A stretch of DNA of 10,679 nucleotides from Rhodobacterales bacterium UBA7416 (GTDB taxonomy: Bacteria; Pseudomonadota; Alphaproteobacteria; Rhodobacterales; Rhodobacteraceae), in NCBI GenBank assembly GCA_002469545.1, contig DKMK01000008.1, positions 1-10,679 on the forward strand, read 5' to 3'. Positions 1-6,923 of the stretch are shown in pieces (positions within the stretch are counted from its first letter, which is position 1; each line of letters opens with the position of its first letter). The notes beneath the pieces were generated by a model, which saw only the letters and a program-made list of their open reading frames with translations, was not told the DNA's origin and did no database searches. Made by a program: the position numbers and the translations under genes.

Positions 1-319
1 CTAAACGCGGACAAGTCCAAACGGCAGCACCGTCATTTGAAATCGTTGTGGATTGTACTGAACCAGTGGCGAGTACCTCAAGAAATGTCTGACCGTCGGA
101 TCCACTGATTCTAGTGACAGGTGACAACCCAAGGTTACCTTCTATGAAGGCATCTTTCGTGAGAGTGTCGAAAACAAAAGTAAAAACCAAAATATCATCT
201 GATTGCATCTCCAATTCTACTTGCGAATGGTAGGAAAGAAAGACGCAAATGTTTCTTACAGTCTGAGCATAACTAATGTTCGGAAATAAAAGCATTGAAA
301 TCATAAACATCTTTTTCAT
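1..319 (-). CDS. Small exported protein of unknown function (C-terminus cut by window edge)
   Basis: An open frame of 106 codons runs off the left edge without a stop. The N-terminus MKKMFMISMLLFPNISYA reads as a classical Sec signal peptide (two Lys, a hydrophobic core, and an S-Y-A cleavage site near residue 18), so the product is probably periplasmic or secreted. The mature part looks beta-rich, with one Cys near residue 25 and another near residue 103 (in WTCPR), which could form a disulfide. An in-frame ATG lies two codons upstream at 325, but AGAGGA sits 6 bases before the ATG at 319, so I prefer 319. The gene starts 16 bases after the stop of the neighbouring exported-protein gene on the same strand, so the two are probably one operon. 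I do not recognise the family with certainty, and the missing C-terminus limits what can be said. Confidence 0.7.
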   Translation of the reverse strand, partial: MKKMFMISMLLFPNISYAQTVRNICVFLSYHSQVELEMQSDDILVFTFVFDTLTKDAFIEGNLGLSPVTRISGSDGQTFLEVLATGSVQSTTISNDGAAVWTCPRL

Positions 320-335
320 CTGCATTCCTCTACTG

Positions 336-872
336 CTATATTGAAAGGCCCATTACTTCTTCAACACCCCAAGTTATGCACGATATTGGGGCAGAATTGA
401 CATTTCCACAAAATTCGTTGTTTTCGAATTGCTTGCGCCCGACATCGGGCAATTTGACTTCAAAACTCTTCTTACCCAATGGATCAATCCAAATTGGTGT
501 TTCCGCCAAATATTCCTGTTTGGCACCTTCTTCGTTGTAGACACTGACCGAAATGCGCACCCAAGTAGTCACGTAGTCAACCACTTTATTTTCCAGATAA
601 CCACCCCAACTTACTATTTCTTGGTTATATCTAGGCCCCGCACTGCCCGTAGTGTTTGCATCGGAATATAACTGCTTCTGGAAAGCCCTTACACATGTTG
701 CCTTAACGGAATCAACAGAAAGAAGTTCGCTATTTGAATAGGATATACAAGTTTCGACCCCCTTCAAAGTTCCATGGTTCATAGCCTCGTTTATCATTTT
801 TTGCACTGGTTTAATGCCGATGGCCAAGCTCGCTAAAAGACATATCAGCCCCCCGATTACATAGTTCTTCAT
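336..872 (-). CDS. Hypothetical membrane-anchored or exported protein, 178 aa
   Basis: The protein starts MKNYVIGGLICLLASLAIG, a single hydrophobic helix (residues 4-20) with no clear cleavage site, so it is either a signal anchor or an atypical signal peptide. The rest should lie in the periplasm. It has Cys42, Cys60, Cys155 and Cys165, enough for two disulfides. Residues 103-142 (alternating hydrophobics around VRISVSVYNEEG and then FEVKLPD) resemble one sheet of a small Ig-like beta-sandwich of the FxLYD/LEA14 kind, but this is a weak fold guess. GGAG lies 9 bases before the ATG. The gene precedes the cut exported-protein gene by 16 bases and follows a tRNA on the same strand. Its AT-rich composition and position downstream of a tRNA 3' end would fit acquired DNA. 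The family is not recognised. Confidence 0.75.
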   Translation of the reverse strand: MKNYVIGGLICLLASLAIGIKPVQKMINEAMNHGTLKGVETCISYSNSELLSVDSVKATCVRAFQKQLYSDANTTGSAGPRYNQEIVSWGGYLENKVVDYVTTWVRISVSVYNEEGAKQEYLAETPIWIDPLGKKSFEVKLPDVGRKQFENNEFCGNVNSAPISCITWGVEEVMGLSI

Positions 873-892
873 TCAATTTAGCTCCGTCAATT

Positions 893-902
893 TACACGTG
901 TA
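893..902. promoter_or_regulatory. Perfect palindrome TACACGTGTA upstream of the 178-aa gene
   Basis: A perfect 10-base palindrome centred on CACGTG lies 20 bases upstream of the start codon at 872, in AT-rich DNA. Its position, between a likely promoter and the ribosome binding site, would suit an operator. A palindrome of this length can also occur by chance, and I cannot name a regulator. Confidence 0.25.
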
Positions 903-982
903 CAAAATTAACTAAAATCAACCAAATGTGAAGTAGTAATTAAGCTAAAAGCTTGGCTAAAATTCTTGATGTTAATGCGATT

Positions 983-1002
983 TGTCCCCCATATGTCCCC
1001 CA
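983..1002. repeat. Tandem TGTCCCCCA motif, 11-base period, next to the tRNA 3' end
   Basis: TGTCCCCCA occurs at 983-991 and again at 994-1002, so the copies are one helical turn apart. They lie about 60-75 bases beyond the 3' end of tRNA-Arg (on the minus strand they read TGGGGGACA twice). Short G-rich direct repeats of this sort are familiar beside integration sites at tRNA genes, where tyrosine integrases bind arm-type sites. That role here is inferred. No integrase gene or second copy of the tRNA end is visible in the window. Minus-strand reading from the ATG within the repeat gives only six codons before a stop, so it is not a coding start here. Confidence 0.45.
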
Positions 1003-1059
1003 CACCGCTAACAAGTTGGTGTCAAAATGGAAATCATACCCTTAAGCTATTGATTTAAT

Positions 1060-1136
<77 letters not shown>

Positions 1137-1177
1137 GCTGGCACGTACTTAAAACGCATGGCGTCAGCGATCAAGGA

Positions 1178-1489
1178 TCAATGTGTCCAAGTTTCCTTAC
1201 GCATTGTCGCAAAATTTTCACCATATCCGCCTTGGCGGATCAGATGTTTTCGTTGTTTTGGTTCTGAAATCGAATAGGCCAAGCCCTTTGTTGTGGCATA
1301 CTCAATTGCTTCTTCTTTGGATTGAAATGTCAATTTGACCTGACTATCCATGTCACCAGAACTGGTCCATCCCATTAACGGATCGACATTGCGCGCTTGG
1401 CTTGGCGCAAATTCTAAAACCCAGCTTTTTGTTTTCCCCTGTCCGGACTGCATTGCGTTACGGGCCGGTTGGTAAATTCGCGCTGACAT
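1178..1489 (-). CDS. ETC complex I subunit, NDUFS4 family (18 kDa accessory subunit)
   Basis: This 103-aa protein belongs to the family of the mitochondrial complex I accessory subunit NDUFS4. Alphaproteobacteria share this subunit, and it sits on the peripheral arm of NADH:quinone oxidoreductase near the NADH-oxidising module. Visible family features are the N-terminal ARIYQPARNAMQSG segment, then W-LEF, a central GW-SS-D pattern, the segment FQSKEEAIEYATTKGLAY, and the C-terminal GYGENFA region. The length is usual for the bacterial family. A longer frame begins at 1543, but GGAG lies 6 bases before the ATG at 1489 and similarity begins at MSARIYQP, so 1489 is the better start. The gene stands alone, outside any nuo operon, and is divergent from uvrB. 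The unusual inverted repeat at 1554-1613 lies in its upstream region. Confidence 0.9.
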   Translation of the reverse strand: MSARIYQPARNAMQSGQGKTKSWVLEFAPSQARNVDPLMGWTSSGDMDSQVKLTFQSKEEAIEYATTKGLAYSISEPKQRKHLIRQGGYGENFATMRKETWTH

Positions 1490-1553
1490 AGGATTCTCCA
1501 TCTGTGATGAACATGTTATTGCCAATGACGCTGGAAAATTCAAGAGGCTAAAA

Positions 1554-1613
1554 GGTATCAGTCAATCTCGTTGGAGCGAGGGGTGGGGTGGGTCACAAGA
1601 TTGACTGATAACC
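1554..1613. repeat. Inverted repeat with 13-base perfect arms and a G-rich loop
   Basis: TATCAGTCAATCT (1556-1568) is exactly complementary to AGATTGACTGATA (1598-1610). The match extends three more base pairs on each side (GGT/ACC) past one unpaired A. The 29-base loop is very asymmetric: on the plus strand it holds GGGG-T-GGGG-T-GGG (G-tracts between about 1580 and 1592), and on the minus strand it is C-rich. It lies 65-124 bases upstream of the complex I subunit gene start and about 245 bases upstream of uvrB. It is not a typical terminator, because the loop is long and no T-run follows either arm. It could be a structured 5' leader, a small RNA, a G-quadruplex-prone site or a dispersed genomic palindrome. 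Confidence 0.75.
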
Positions 1614-1857
1614 AATTGCTGCTTGCAAGACTACTTTAGGATTCTTTGGTTAATAAAAGCAATACAAAAAGTTACCCTAGGTTGAAAATAATATAATTAA
1701 TCAATTTAAAGGATATTTATCAACTAATACGCATTAAACTTACTTATTTAAATGAATAAATAATTTACGCATGTAAACAATAGGTTAATTTTAGCTTACT
1801 TGTACCTCTTGGTCCAGCAAGGCAAAGTCGCGTGAACGTAGAAAAAGAATCACTTCA
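1614..1857. other. AT-rich intergenic region upstream of uvrB
   Basis: Together with the inverted repeat before it, this forms a gene-free stretch of 368 bases (1490-1857). From about 1625 to 1800 it is strongly AT-rich compared with its surroundings. It holds a perfect TATAAT (1692-1697) without a convincing -35 at the right distance, and a near-duplicate pair TACGCATTAAAC (1728-1739) and TACGCATGTAAAC (1766-1778). The second copy lies in the small palindrome TTTAC-GCAT-GTAAA. The region presumably carries the uvrB promoter, but I cannot place it. No GTTC-N7-GTTC, GTTC-N7-GATC or GAAC-N7-GAAC LexA box of the alphaproteobacterial type was found. No open frame or RNA gene is evident. Confidence 0.5.
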
Positions 1858-4035
1858 ATGTCTGAAAACATGAATCATCATAAAACCGTTGCACCGCGTG
1901 AAAAGCTTGAGGGAGGGCAGAAGTTTGTTCTGCATACACCCTTTCAGCCAGCTGGAGACCAACCAACTGCAATCAAGGAATTGGTTCAGGGATTGGCCGA
2001 CGGTGATCAAAATCAAGTTTTATTGGGCGCAACGGGTACAGGCAAAACTTTTACCATGGCAAAGGTTATCGAACAAACACAGCGCCCTGCCATTATTCTT
2101 GCCCCAAACAAAACTTTGGCCGCGCAGCTGTATGGTGAATTTAAGAATTTCTTTCCCGAAAATTCGGTCGAGTATTTCGTAAGTTTCTACGACTACTATC
2201 AACCAGAGGCATACGTCGCGCGATCTGATACATACATCGAAAAAGAAAGCCAGATTAACGAGCAAATTGACCGTATGCGTCACGCGGCAACGCGTTCGTT
2301 GTTGGAACGCGACGACGTGATAATCGTGGCTTCTGTGTCGTGCATTTATGGTATCGGCAGTGTGGAAACCTATGGGGCAATGACACAAGATTTGATTTCC
2401 GGTGCTGAATACAATCAGCGCCAAATCATGGCGGATCTCGTCGCTCAACAATATAAACGTAACGACACGGGATTTTCACGCGGTTCTTTTCGTGTGCGTG
2501 GTGACAGCCTAGAAATTTGGCCAGCACACTTGGATGATCGTGGTTGGCGATTATCCTTTTTCGGCGAAGAGCTGGAGGCAATCCAAGAGTTTGACACACT
2601 TACAGGTGAGAAAACGAATGTGCTGGAAAAGGTGCGGGTTTATGCGAATTCGCACTATGTCACGCCGCGTCCCACCATTCAGCAGGCTATAAAAGGCATA
2701 AAGGAAGAACTCATCGTTCGCCTGAAACAATTCCAAGATGAAGGTAAGTTGCTGGAAGCGCAGCGAATTGAGCAACGCACCAATTTCGACCTTGAAATGT
2801 TAGAAGCCACAGGCGTTTGCAATGGTATTGAAAATTATTCCCGCTATTTGACAGGTCGGGCCCCTGGCGAACCGCCACCCACATTGTTCGAATACATTCC
2901 TGATAACGCCATCGTTTTCGCAGACGAAAGCCATGTGGCCGTGCCACAGATCGGCGGCATGTACCGCGGTGACTATCGTCGCAAAACAACGTTATCTGAA
3001 CATGGATTCCGTTTACCTTCATGCACAGATAACCGTCCACTTAAATTCGAAGAATGGGATGCAATGCGACCACAGTCAGTTTTTGTGTCCGCTACCCCGC
3101 AGAAATGGGAATTGGAACAATCTGGCGGTGTCTTCGCAGAACAAATCATCCGCCCCACAGGTCTGTTGGATCCGCCAATCGAAATTCGTCCCGTAGAGAC
3201 GCAGGTCGATGATCTGTTGTCCGAAATCCGCATTGTCGTAGAACAGGGTTTTCGTGTGCTGGTGACGACACTGACGAAACGTATGTCGGAAGACTTAACA
3301 GAGTATTTGCATGAACAAGGCATTCGCGTACGTTACATGCATTCCGACATCGACACGCTGGAGCGTATTGAAATTTTGCGGGATCTCCGCCTTGGCGCGT
3401 TTGACGTTCTCATTGGTATCAACCTTCTGCGCGAAGGGTTGGATATTCCTGAATGCGCTCTCGTTGCAATTCTTGACGCCGACAAAGAAGGCTTCCTACG
3501 CTCAGAAACATCATTAGTTCAGACCATCGGTCGTGCTGCGCGAAACTCTGAGGGGCGCGTTATCATGTATGCTGACAGAATTACCGGCTCTATGGAACGT
3601 GCGATGGGTGAAACGGATCGCCGTCGGGATCGCCAAATTGCTTATAATGTGAAACATAACATCACCCCAGAAACCGTGCGTAAAAACGTGACAGATATTA
3701 TGGGTGGGACATATTCTGGCGATACGGATCAAAGCCGCATAACGGCAACAGTAGATAAAAACCCTCTGGTTGGCGCTAACCTACAGATCCATTTAGAAGA
3801 GCTTCGCAAAGATATGATTAAGGCCGCCGAAAACCTAGAGTTCGAAGAAGCTGCTCGCCTGCGAGACGAAATCAAACGATTAGAAGTGGTCGAGCTAACC
3901 ATTGCAGATGACCCATTAGCGCGCCAAGCCGAGGTGGACAGAGCCGTTGGCGATGCGAAGAACAAGTCTGGTCGCAGCATCGCTGGCAAGGGTGGAACAC
4001 GTGCATGGCGTGGCCAAAGCAAGCCAAAGTTTTAA
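1858..4035 (+). CDS. uvrB: Excinuclease ABC subunit UvrB
   Basis: UvrB is the helicase-like damage-verification subunit of nucleotide excision repair. UvrA loads it onto DNA, it threads a beta-hairpin behind the lesion, and it recruits UvrC for the two incisions. The 725-aa protein is complete. It shows Walker A GATGTGKT (57-64), the beta-hairpin segment YFVSFYDYYQPEAYVARSDT (106-125), motif SCIYGIG (161-167), the DESH box (356-359), VSATP (410-414), helicase motif VI QTIGRAARN (555-563), and a C-terminal UVR motif (about 646-680, LEFEEAARLRDEIKRLE) that pairs with UvrC. The last 25 residues are a basic, low-complexity tail. The ribosome binding site before the ATG at 1858 is weak (AAAGAA), and the in-frame ATG at 1870 is an alternative. 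Homologues differ in length before the conserved EKLEGG (15-20), so similarity does not fix the start. A secreted-protein gene begins 24 bases after the stop. Confidence 0.98.
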   Translation: MSENMNHHKTVAPREKLEGGQKFVLHTPFQPAGDQPTAIKELVQGLADGDQNQVLLGATGTGKTFTMAKVIEQTQRPAIILAPNKTLAAQLYGEFKNFFPENSVEYFVSFYDYYQPEAYVARSDTYIEKESQINEQIDRMRHAATRSLLERDDVIIVASVSCIYGIGSVETYGAMTQDLISGAEYNQRQIMADLVAQQYKRNDTGFSRGSFRVRGDSLEIWPAHLDDRGWRLSFFGEELEAIQEFDTLTGEKTNVLEKVRVYANSHYVTPRPTIQQAIKGIKEELIVRLKQFQDEGKLLEAQRIEQRTNFDLEMLEATGVCNGIENYSRYLTGRAPGEPPPTLFEYIPDNAIVFADESHVAVPQIGGMYRGDYRRKTTLSEHGFRLPSCTDNRPLKFEEWDAMRPQSVFVSATPQKWELEQSGGVFAEQIIRPTGLLDPPIEIRPVETQVDDLLSEIRIVVEQGFRVLVTTLTKRMSEDLTEYLHEQGIRVRYMHSDIDTLERIEILRDLRLGAFDVLIGINLLREGLDIPECALVAILDADKEGFLRSETSLVQTIGRAARNSEGRVIMYADRITGSMERAMGETDRRRDRQIAYNVKHNITPETVRKNVTDIMGGTYSGDTDQSRITATVDKNPLVGANLQIHLEELRKDMIKAAENLEFEEAARLRDEIKRLEVVELTIADDPLARQAEVDRAVGDAKNKSGRSIAGKGGTRAWRGQSKPKF

Positions 4036-4059
4036 GTGGTGACAAAGAAAGAAACGCAA

Positions 4060-4623
4060 ATGCATATCTCAATTACAGCTGTTGCCATGGTTTTCACAGG
4101 AACACTGGCCCATGCAAATACTACCTGCGATGATCTATGGTTGGCCCGCAATACAATTTTCAAAAGTCATGGGTATTGCTTTGGATCTACACTTGGAAAA
4201 ACAATCTTTGGCAACGCGAATTGCACAACTGTTGAACCAAAAATCACAACCGAACTCGAAGATCGTGTGCAAAAGATTTGGCAACGCGCCAAACTGTTGG
4301 GATGCCAAACGGACCAGGCGCGAACAACTTTACCAATATATAACCTTGAACAACGAAAGCTGATTTTACATCAGCCTATCGCCACAATGACAGAATCGGC
4401 TTGCATCGGATACAAGGGCGAAACGTTTTCGTTATTTGACGCTCCCAATGACGGCGCCACTGAAATCGGGAGCATTCAAAAAGGCGATGATATTGGATGG
4501 TTTCACGATGACGAAAAATCATGGTCGTTTATGACGACTCTATCAAAACAGGATGGCTCCACCCCTGTCTCGGGATGGAGCGTCGAAAAGGTATTCCCAA
4601 ACTGCGAAGCAGCTGCAGGGTAA
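4060..4623 (+). CDS. Exported YARHG-domain protein with C-terminal SH3-like region
   Basis: The 187-aa product begins with a Sec signal peptide (residues 1-19, cleavage after A-H-A). Residues 23-43, CDDLWLARNTIFKSHGYCF, match the YARHG pattern: a Leu-Trp pair, ARN, and HGY-C-F. This small extracellular domain of unclear role is thought to act at the cell surface or wall. Residues about 115-182 (CIGYKGETFSLFDAP, then GSIQKGDDIGWF, ending in GWSVEKVF) look like a bacterial SH3-like domain. Cysteines at 23, 40, 55, 82, 115 and 181 suggest disulfides. The layout is familiar from Rhodobacterales proteins annotated with DUF4453, but I cannot confirm the family. The frame is open from a GTG directly after the uvrB stop (4036). 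The ATG at 4060 is preferred because the signal peptide starts there. It probably shares the uvrB transcript. Its function is unknown. Confidence 0.85.
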   Translation: MHISITAVAMVFTGTLAHANTTCDDLWLARNTIFKSHGYCFGSTLGKTIFGNANCTTVEPKITTELEDRVQKIWQRAKLLGCQTDQARTTLPIYNLEQRKLILHQPIATMTESACIGYKGETFSLFDAPNDGATEIGSIQKGDDIGWFHDDEKSWSFMTTLSKQDGSTPVSGWSVEKVFPNCEAAAG

Positions 4624-4625
4624 AA

Positions 4626-6923
4626 TTAGATCACGCTTATCTGATCGGCTTGAACAGTACAGATAACATCCCCGCGCACAGGCGTTGCCCAATTTAACTT
4701 AATTTGGTCCAAATTCGCCCCCTGCTCTGTCAGCGTATAAGGCACGCTGAAATGGACTGCACCGCCAGCGGTGATAATTGGTCCCTTCGCACAAACCGAA
4801 GTGACATTCATTGCGCGCAAACCAAATGGCAGCTTGTCTGCGAAATCCCCTATCCATTCCGTGCTTACATTCGTTACAGAAACCATCGCCTTAACAGGGT
4901 TCGCTACAGGATTTTCTACATTCGTGAAACTGTTGTTTACCATTGTAAATTCTTGCGTTTTCGTTTCATCAAGAACCGAAAACGTCGTATCCACTTCGTC
5001 TACGCGGTCAATTTCAGAGCCAAGAACCTTGAAAACATTTCCCGAAATATTCAACCCATTTATAAAGTGACCAGCATCGACAGGTTTTATTTTAATATAG
5101 CGAAACCAAGGATCTACATTTTTAACAGTGAAAAAATTGTTACCAATTGTCATGCCCGAAAACGAAAACCCTGGACCGCTAGGAGTGGGGTTATGTTCAT
5201 TACTCCATTCGATAAACGAATTATCAACGTAGTTTCCTGTTATTGTTGTCTTGGCATAATTATCGGTCAAAACAATCCCGGCGGTTCGCGTAGGCGTTTC
5301 TTGGGCATCAGCTTGAAACCAATGGTTTCCTGAAATGATATAACCAGCACCACTCAGAACGCAAAAATGCTTAAACCTAATTGCGCGGTTATTTCGAATT
5401 TTGGCATCGTTACTGTTTACATTGAAACCAATTGAAACACGCTGCGAAACTTCCAATGCCTGCTCGCTGGACAAAAATTGGTTTCTATCAACGTTCAAGC
5501 CTTGGCAGCCACCGCCAATCGACGTAATGCCGCGATCCGCAGGTGCCGTGAAAAAGCAATCGCTTATCGCGTTCGTAATTCCACTTTTGGGCAACATGAC
5601 GCAACTTGCACGTCCTGTGCCATTGAAATCTAGCTTCGTTAAAACCAAGCGACTGACTTGCGCAAATCCAGAAAAATCTAACAAGTATTTAAAGCGCTTA
5701 AAAACATAATTCTGCGACGCCGCCGCTGCATACAACGGGCTACTAAGTGAAATGGAATTTCCAGCTACGTCGATATCACGAACATAAACTTCGCGCCCAA
5801 CGCCAGTTCCTTCCACCAATGATCCCACTTGGATCGTTCCAATATTGGTAACATTCGTAAGCTTTCTTGAATCTGTATCAAAATCATATGACGCCGTTTG
5901 CGTAACTTCTTCTGTGTCCCATCCAGATGTATTTTGTGCACGCAGTTCACCATTCTTAATGACACGGCGTGTTGCAAATGTTTCATGGTTTCCAACTGCA
6001 GAATAAACATCCAATGGCGCATCCAAATTAATTGTTCGCCCACCTAAATCAAAGGTTTCATGATCCGTAAAATTGAACAATGCCTGTAAGCCTTTTTTCA
6101 AGGCAACGGTTTCATTACCAAAAGCCTCTTCATATGCTTGAAACGCAAAATCCTTGGTCAGCTGGAAAATAGCAGCATCAGGCATATCAATTGTGCCCTC
6201 AAAGCGAAGACGATTGTTCATCGTTACGGTTGTTGCCAAATGATAAACACCTTCAGGAACCAATACATCCCGCCCAGCGGCCGCTGCATCAGCCGCCTCA
6301 AACGCAGCAACGTTATCCGTAACACCATCGCCGATTGCGCCATAATCCTGTACATCAACAACATCCATCATATTACGAAGAAATACTGACGTTACATCTT
6401 CAATGATAATGTCTTCGACGCGAACGACACCGCCATTGCCCCCCGTAAAATCGACCCCAAAATGGCCAAAGATAGCCAATCTGCCCCAGACCATATCAAC
6501 GCCAAATCGATTGCCACCGCCCACAATAGCGGTCACCTCGACAACTTCACCGTAAGTATCGAGCAGGATACTATCTGAAAACTCTGTGACACCATCAATA
6601 TGAAGCCCGCCTGCGCCACCAGCCCAACCAGCAATCCGCACAGATGGAAAAGCGCCGCTAATTGCCTTTACCTTGGCCGTTACCCGCAGATAGCAACCGG
6701 GCAATAATGGTGTTTCCCCCATGGACCGAACTTTCTGCGTATCAAATGTTTTCAACACCTCGAAACATGTACCAAAATCTGCATCCGCAGATATCAGTGT
6801 CGCATTTGAATCATTATCATAGGTCACCGATCCTGGCGTGCCATCTTCACTTGACCAGACATCCAGCCCATCAGCAAAAGCGGGCGGCATTAAGGTTATA
6901 CCATCAGTAATTACTTTGTTCAT
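4626..6923 (-). CDS. Right-handed beta-helix (pectate-lyase-like) protein, possible gene transfer agent tail fibre
   Basis: This is a large protein of 765 aa. Residues 1-185 look like a beta-sandwich lead domain (MNKVITDG, then GETPLLPGCYLRVTAKVKA and repeated short beta strands). Residues 191-204, VQDYGAIGDGVTDN, are the hallmark start of the pectate lyase superfamily 3 / GH28-related beta-helix. Helix rungs with N-rich turns (for example ISGNHWF, ITGNYVDN, IGNNFF, ISGNVF) run to about residue 680, and a short beta domain closes the chain. There is no signal peptide and no RTX repeat, which fits a virion-type spike or fibre better than a Sec-exported enzyme. From memory it resembles the widespread Rhodobacterales proteins of the Rcc00171 type, the tail fibre of the Rhodobacter capsulatus gene transfer agent encoded away from the main cluster. 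This is unchecked. AAGGA sits 6 bases before the ATG at 6923, so the upstream in-frame ATG at 6950 is unlikely. A polysaccharide-active enzyme is the alternative. Confidence 0.85.
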   Translation of the reverse strand: MNKVITDGITLMPPAFADGLDVWSSEDGTPGSVTYDNDSNATLISADADFGTCFEVLKTFDTQKVRSMGETPLLPGCYLRVTAKVKAISGAFPSVRIAGWAGGAGGLHIDGVTEFSDSILLDTYGEVVEVTAIVGGGNRFGVDMVWGRLAIFGHFGVDFTGGNGGVVRVEDIIIEDVTSVFLRNMMDVVDVQDYGAIGDGVTDNVAAFEAADAAAAGRDVLVPEGVYHLATTVTMNNRLRFEGTIDMPDAAIFQLTKDFAFQAYEEAFGNETVALKKGLQALFNFTDHETFDLGGRTINLDAPLDVYSAVGNHETFATRRVIKNGELRAQNTSGWDTEEVTQTASYDFDTDSRKLTNVTNIGTIQVGSLVEGTGVGREVYVRDIDVAGNSISLSSPLYAAAASQNYVFKRFKYLLDFSGFAQVSRLVLTKLDFNGTGRASCVMLPKSGITNAISDCFFTAPADRGITSIGGGCQGLNVDRNQFLSSEQALEVSQRVSIGFNVNSNDAKIRNNRAIRFKHFCVLSGAGYIISGNHWFQADAQETPTRTAGIVLTDNYAKTTITGNYVDNSFIEWSNEHNPTPSGPGFSFSGMTIGNNFFTVKNVDPWFRYIKIKPVDAGHFINGLNISGNVFKVLGSEIDRVDEVDTTFSVLDETKTQEFTMVNNSFTNVENPVANPVKAMVSVTNVSTEWIGDFADKLPFGLRAMNVTSVCAKGPIITAGGAVHFSVPYTLTEQGANLDQIKLNWATPVRGDVICTVQADQISVI

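Noticed and set aside
429..671. Plus-strand open frame of 80 codons
   Set aside because: It lies wholly inside the minus-strand exported-protein gene, which has a signal segment and a ribosome binding site. The plus frame shows no domain features.
942..954. Inverted repeat AAGCT-AAA-AGCTT after the tRNA as a terminator
   Set aside because: The stem is only 5 base pairs, AT-rich, and lacks a T-run, so it is too weak to call.
1815..1857. Possible LexA box before uvrB (GAAC followed by GAAT)
   Set aside because: The spacing is 9 bases rather than 7 and the second half is not GAAC, so it does not match alphaproteobacterial LexA boxes.
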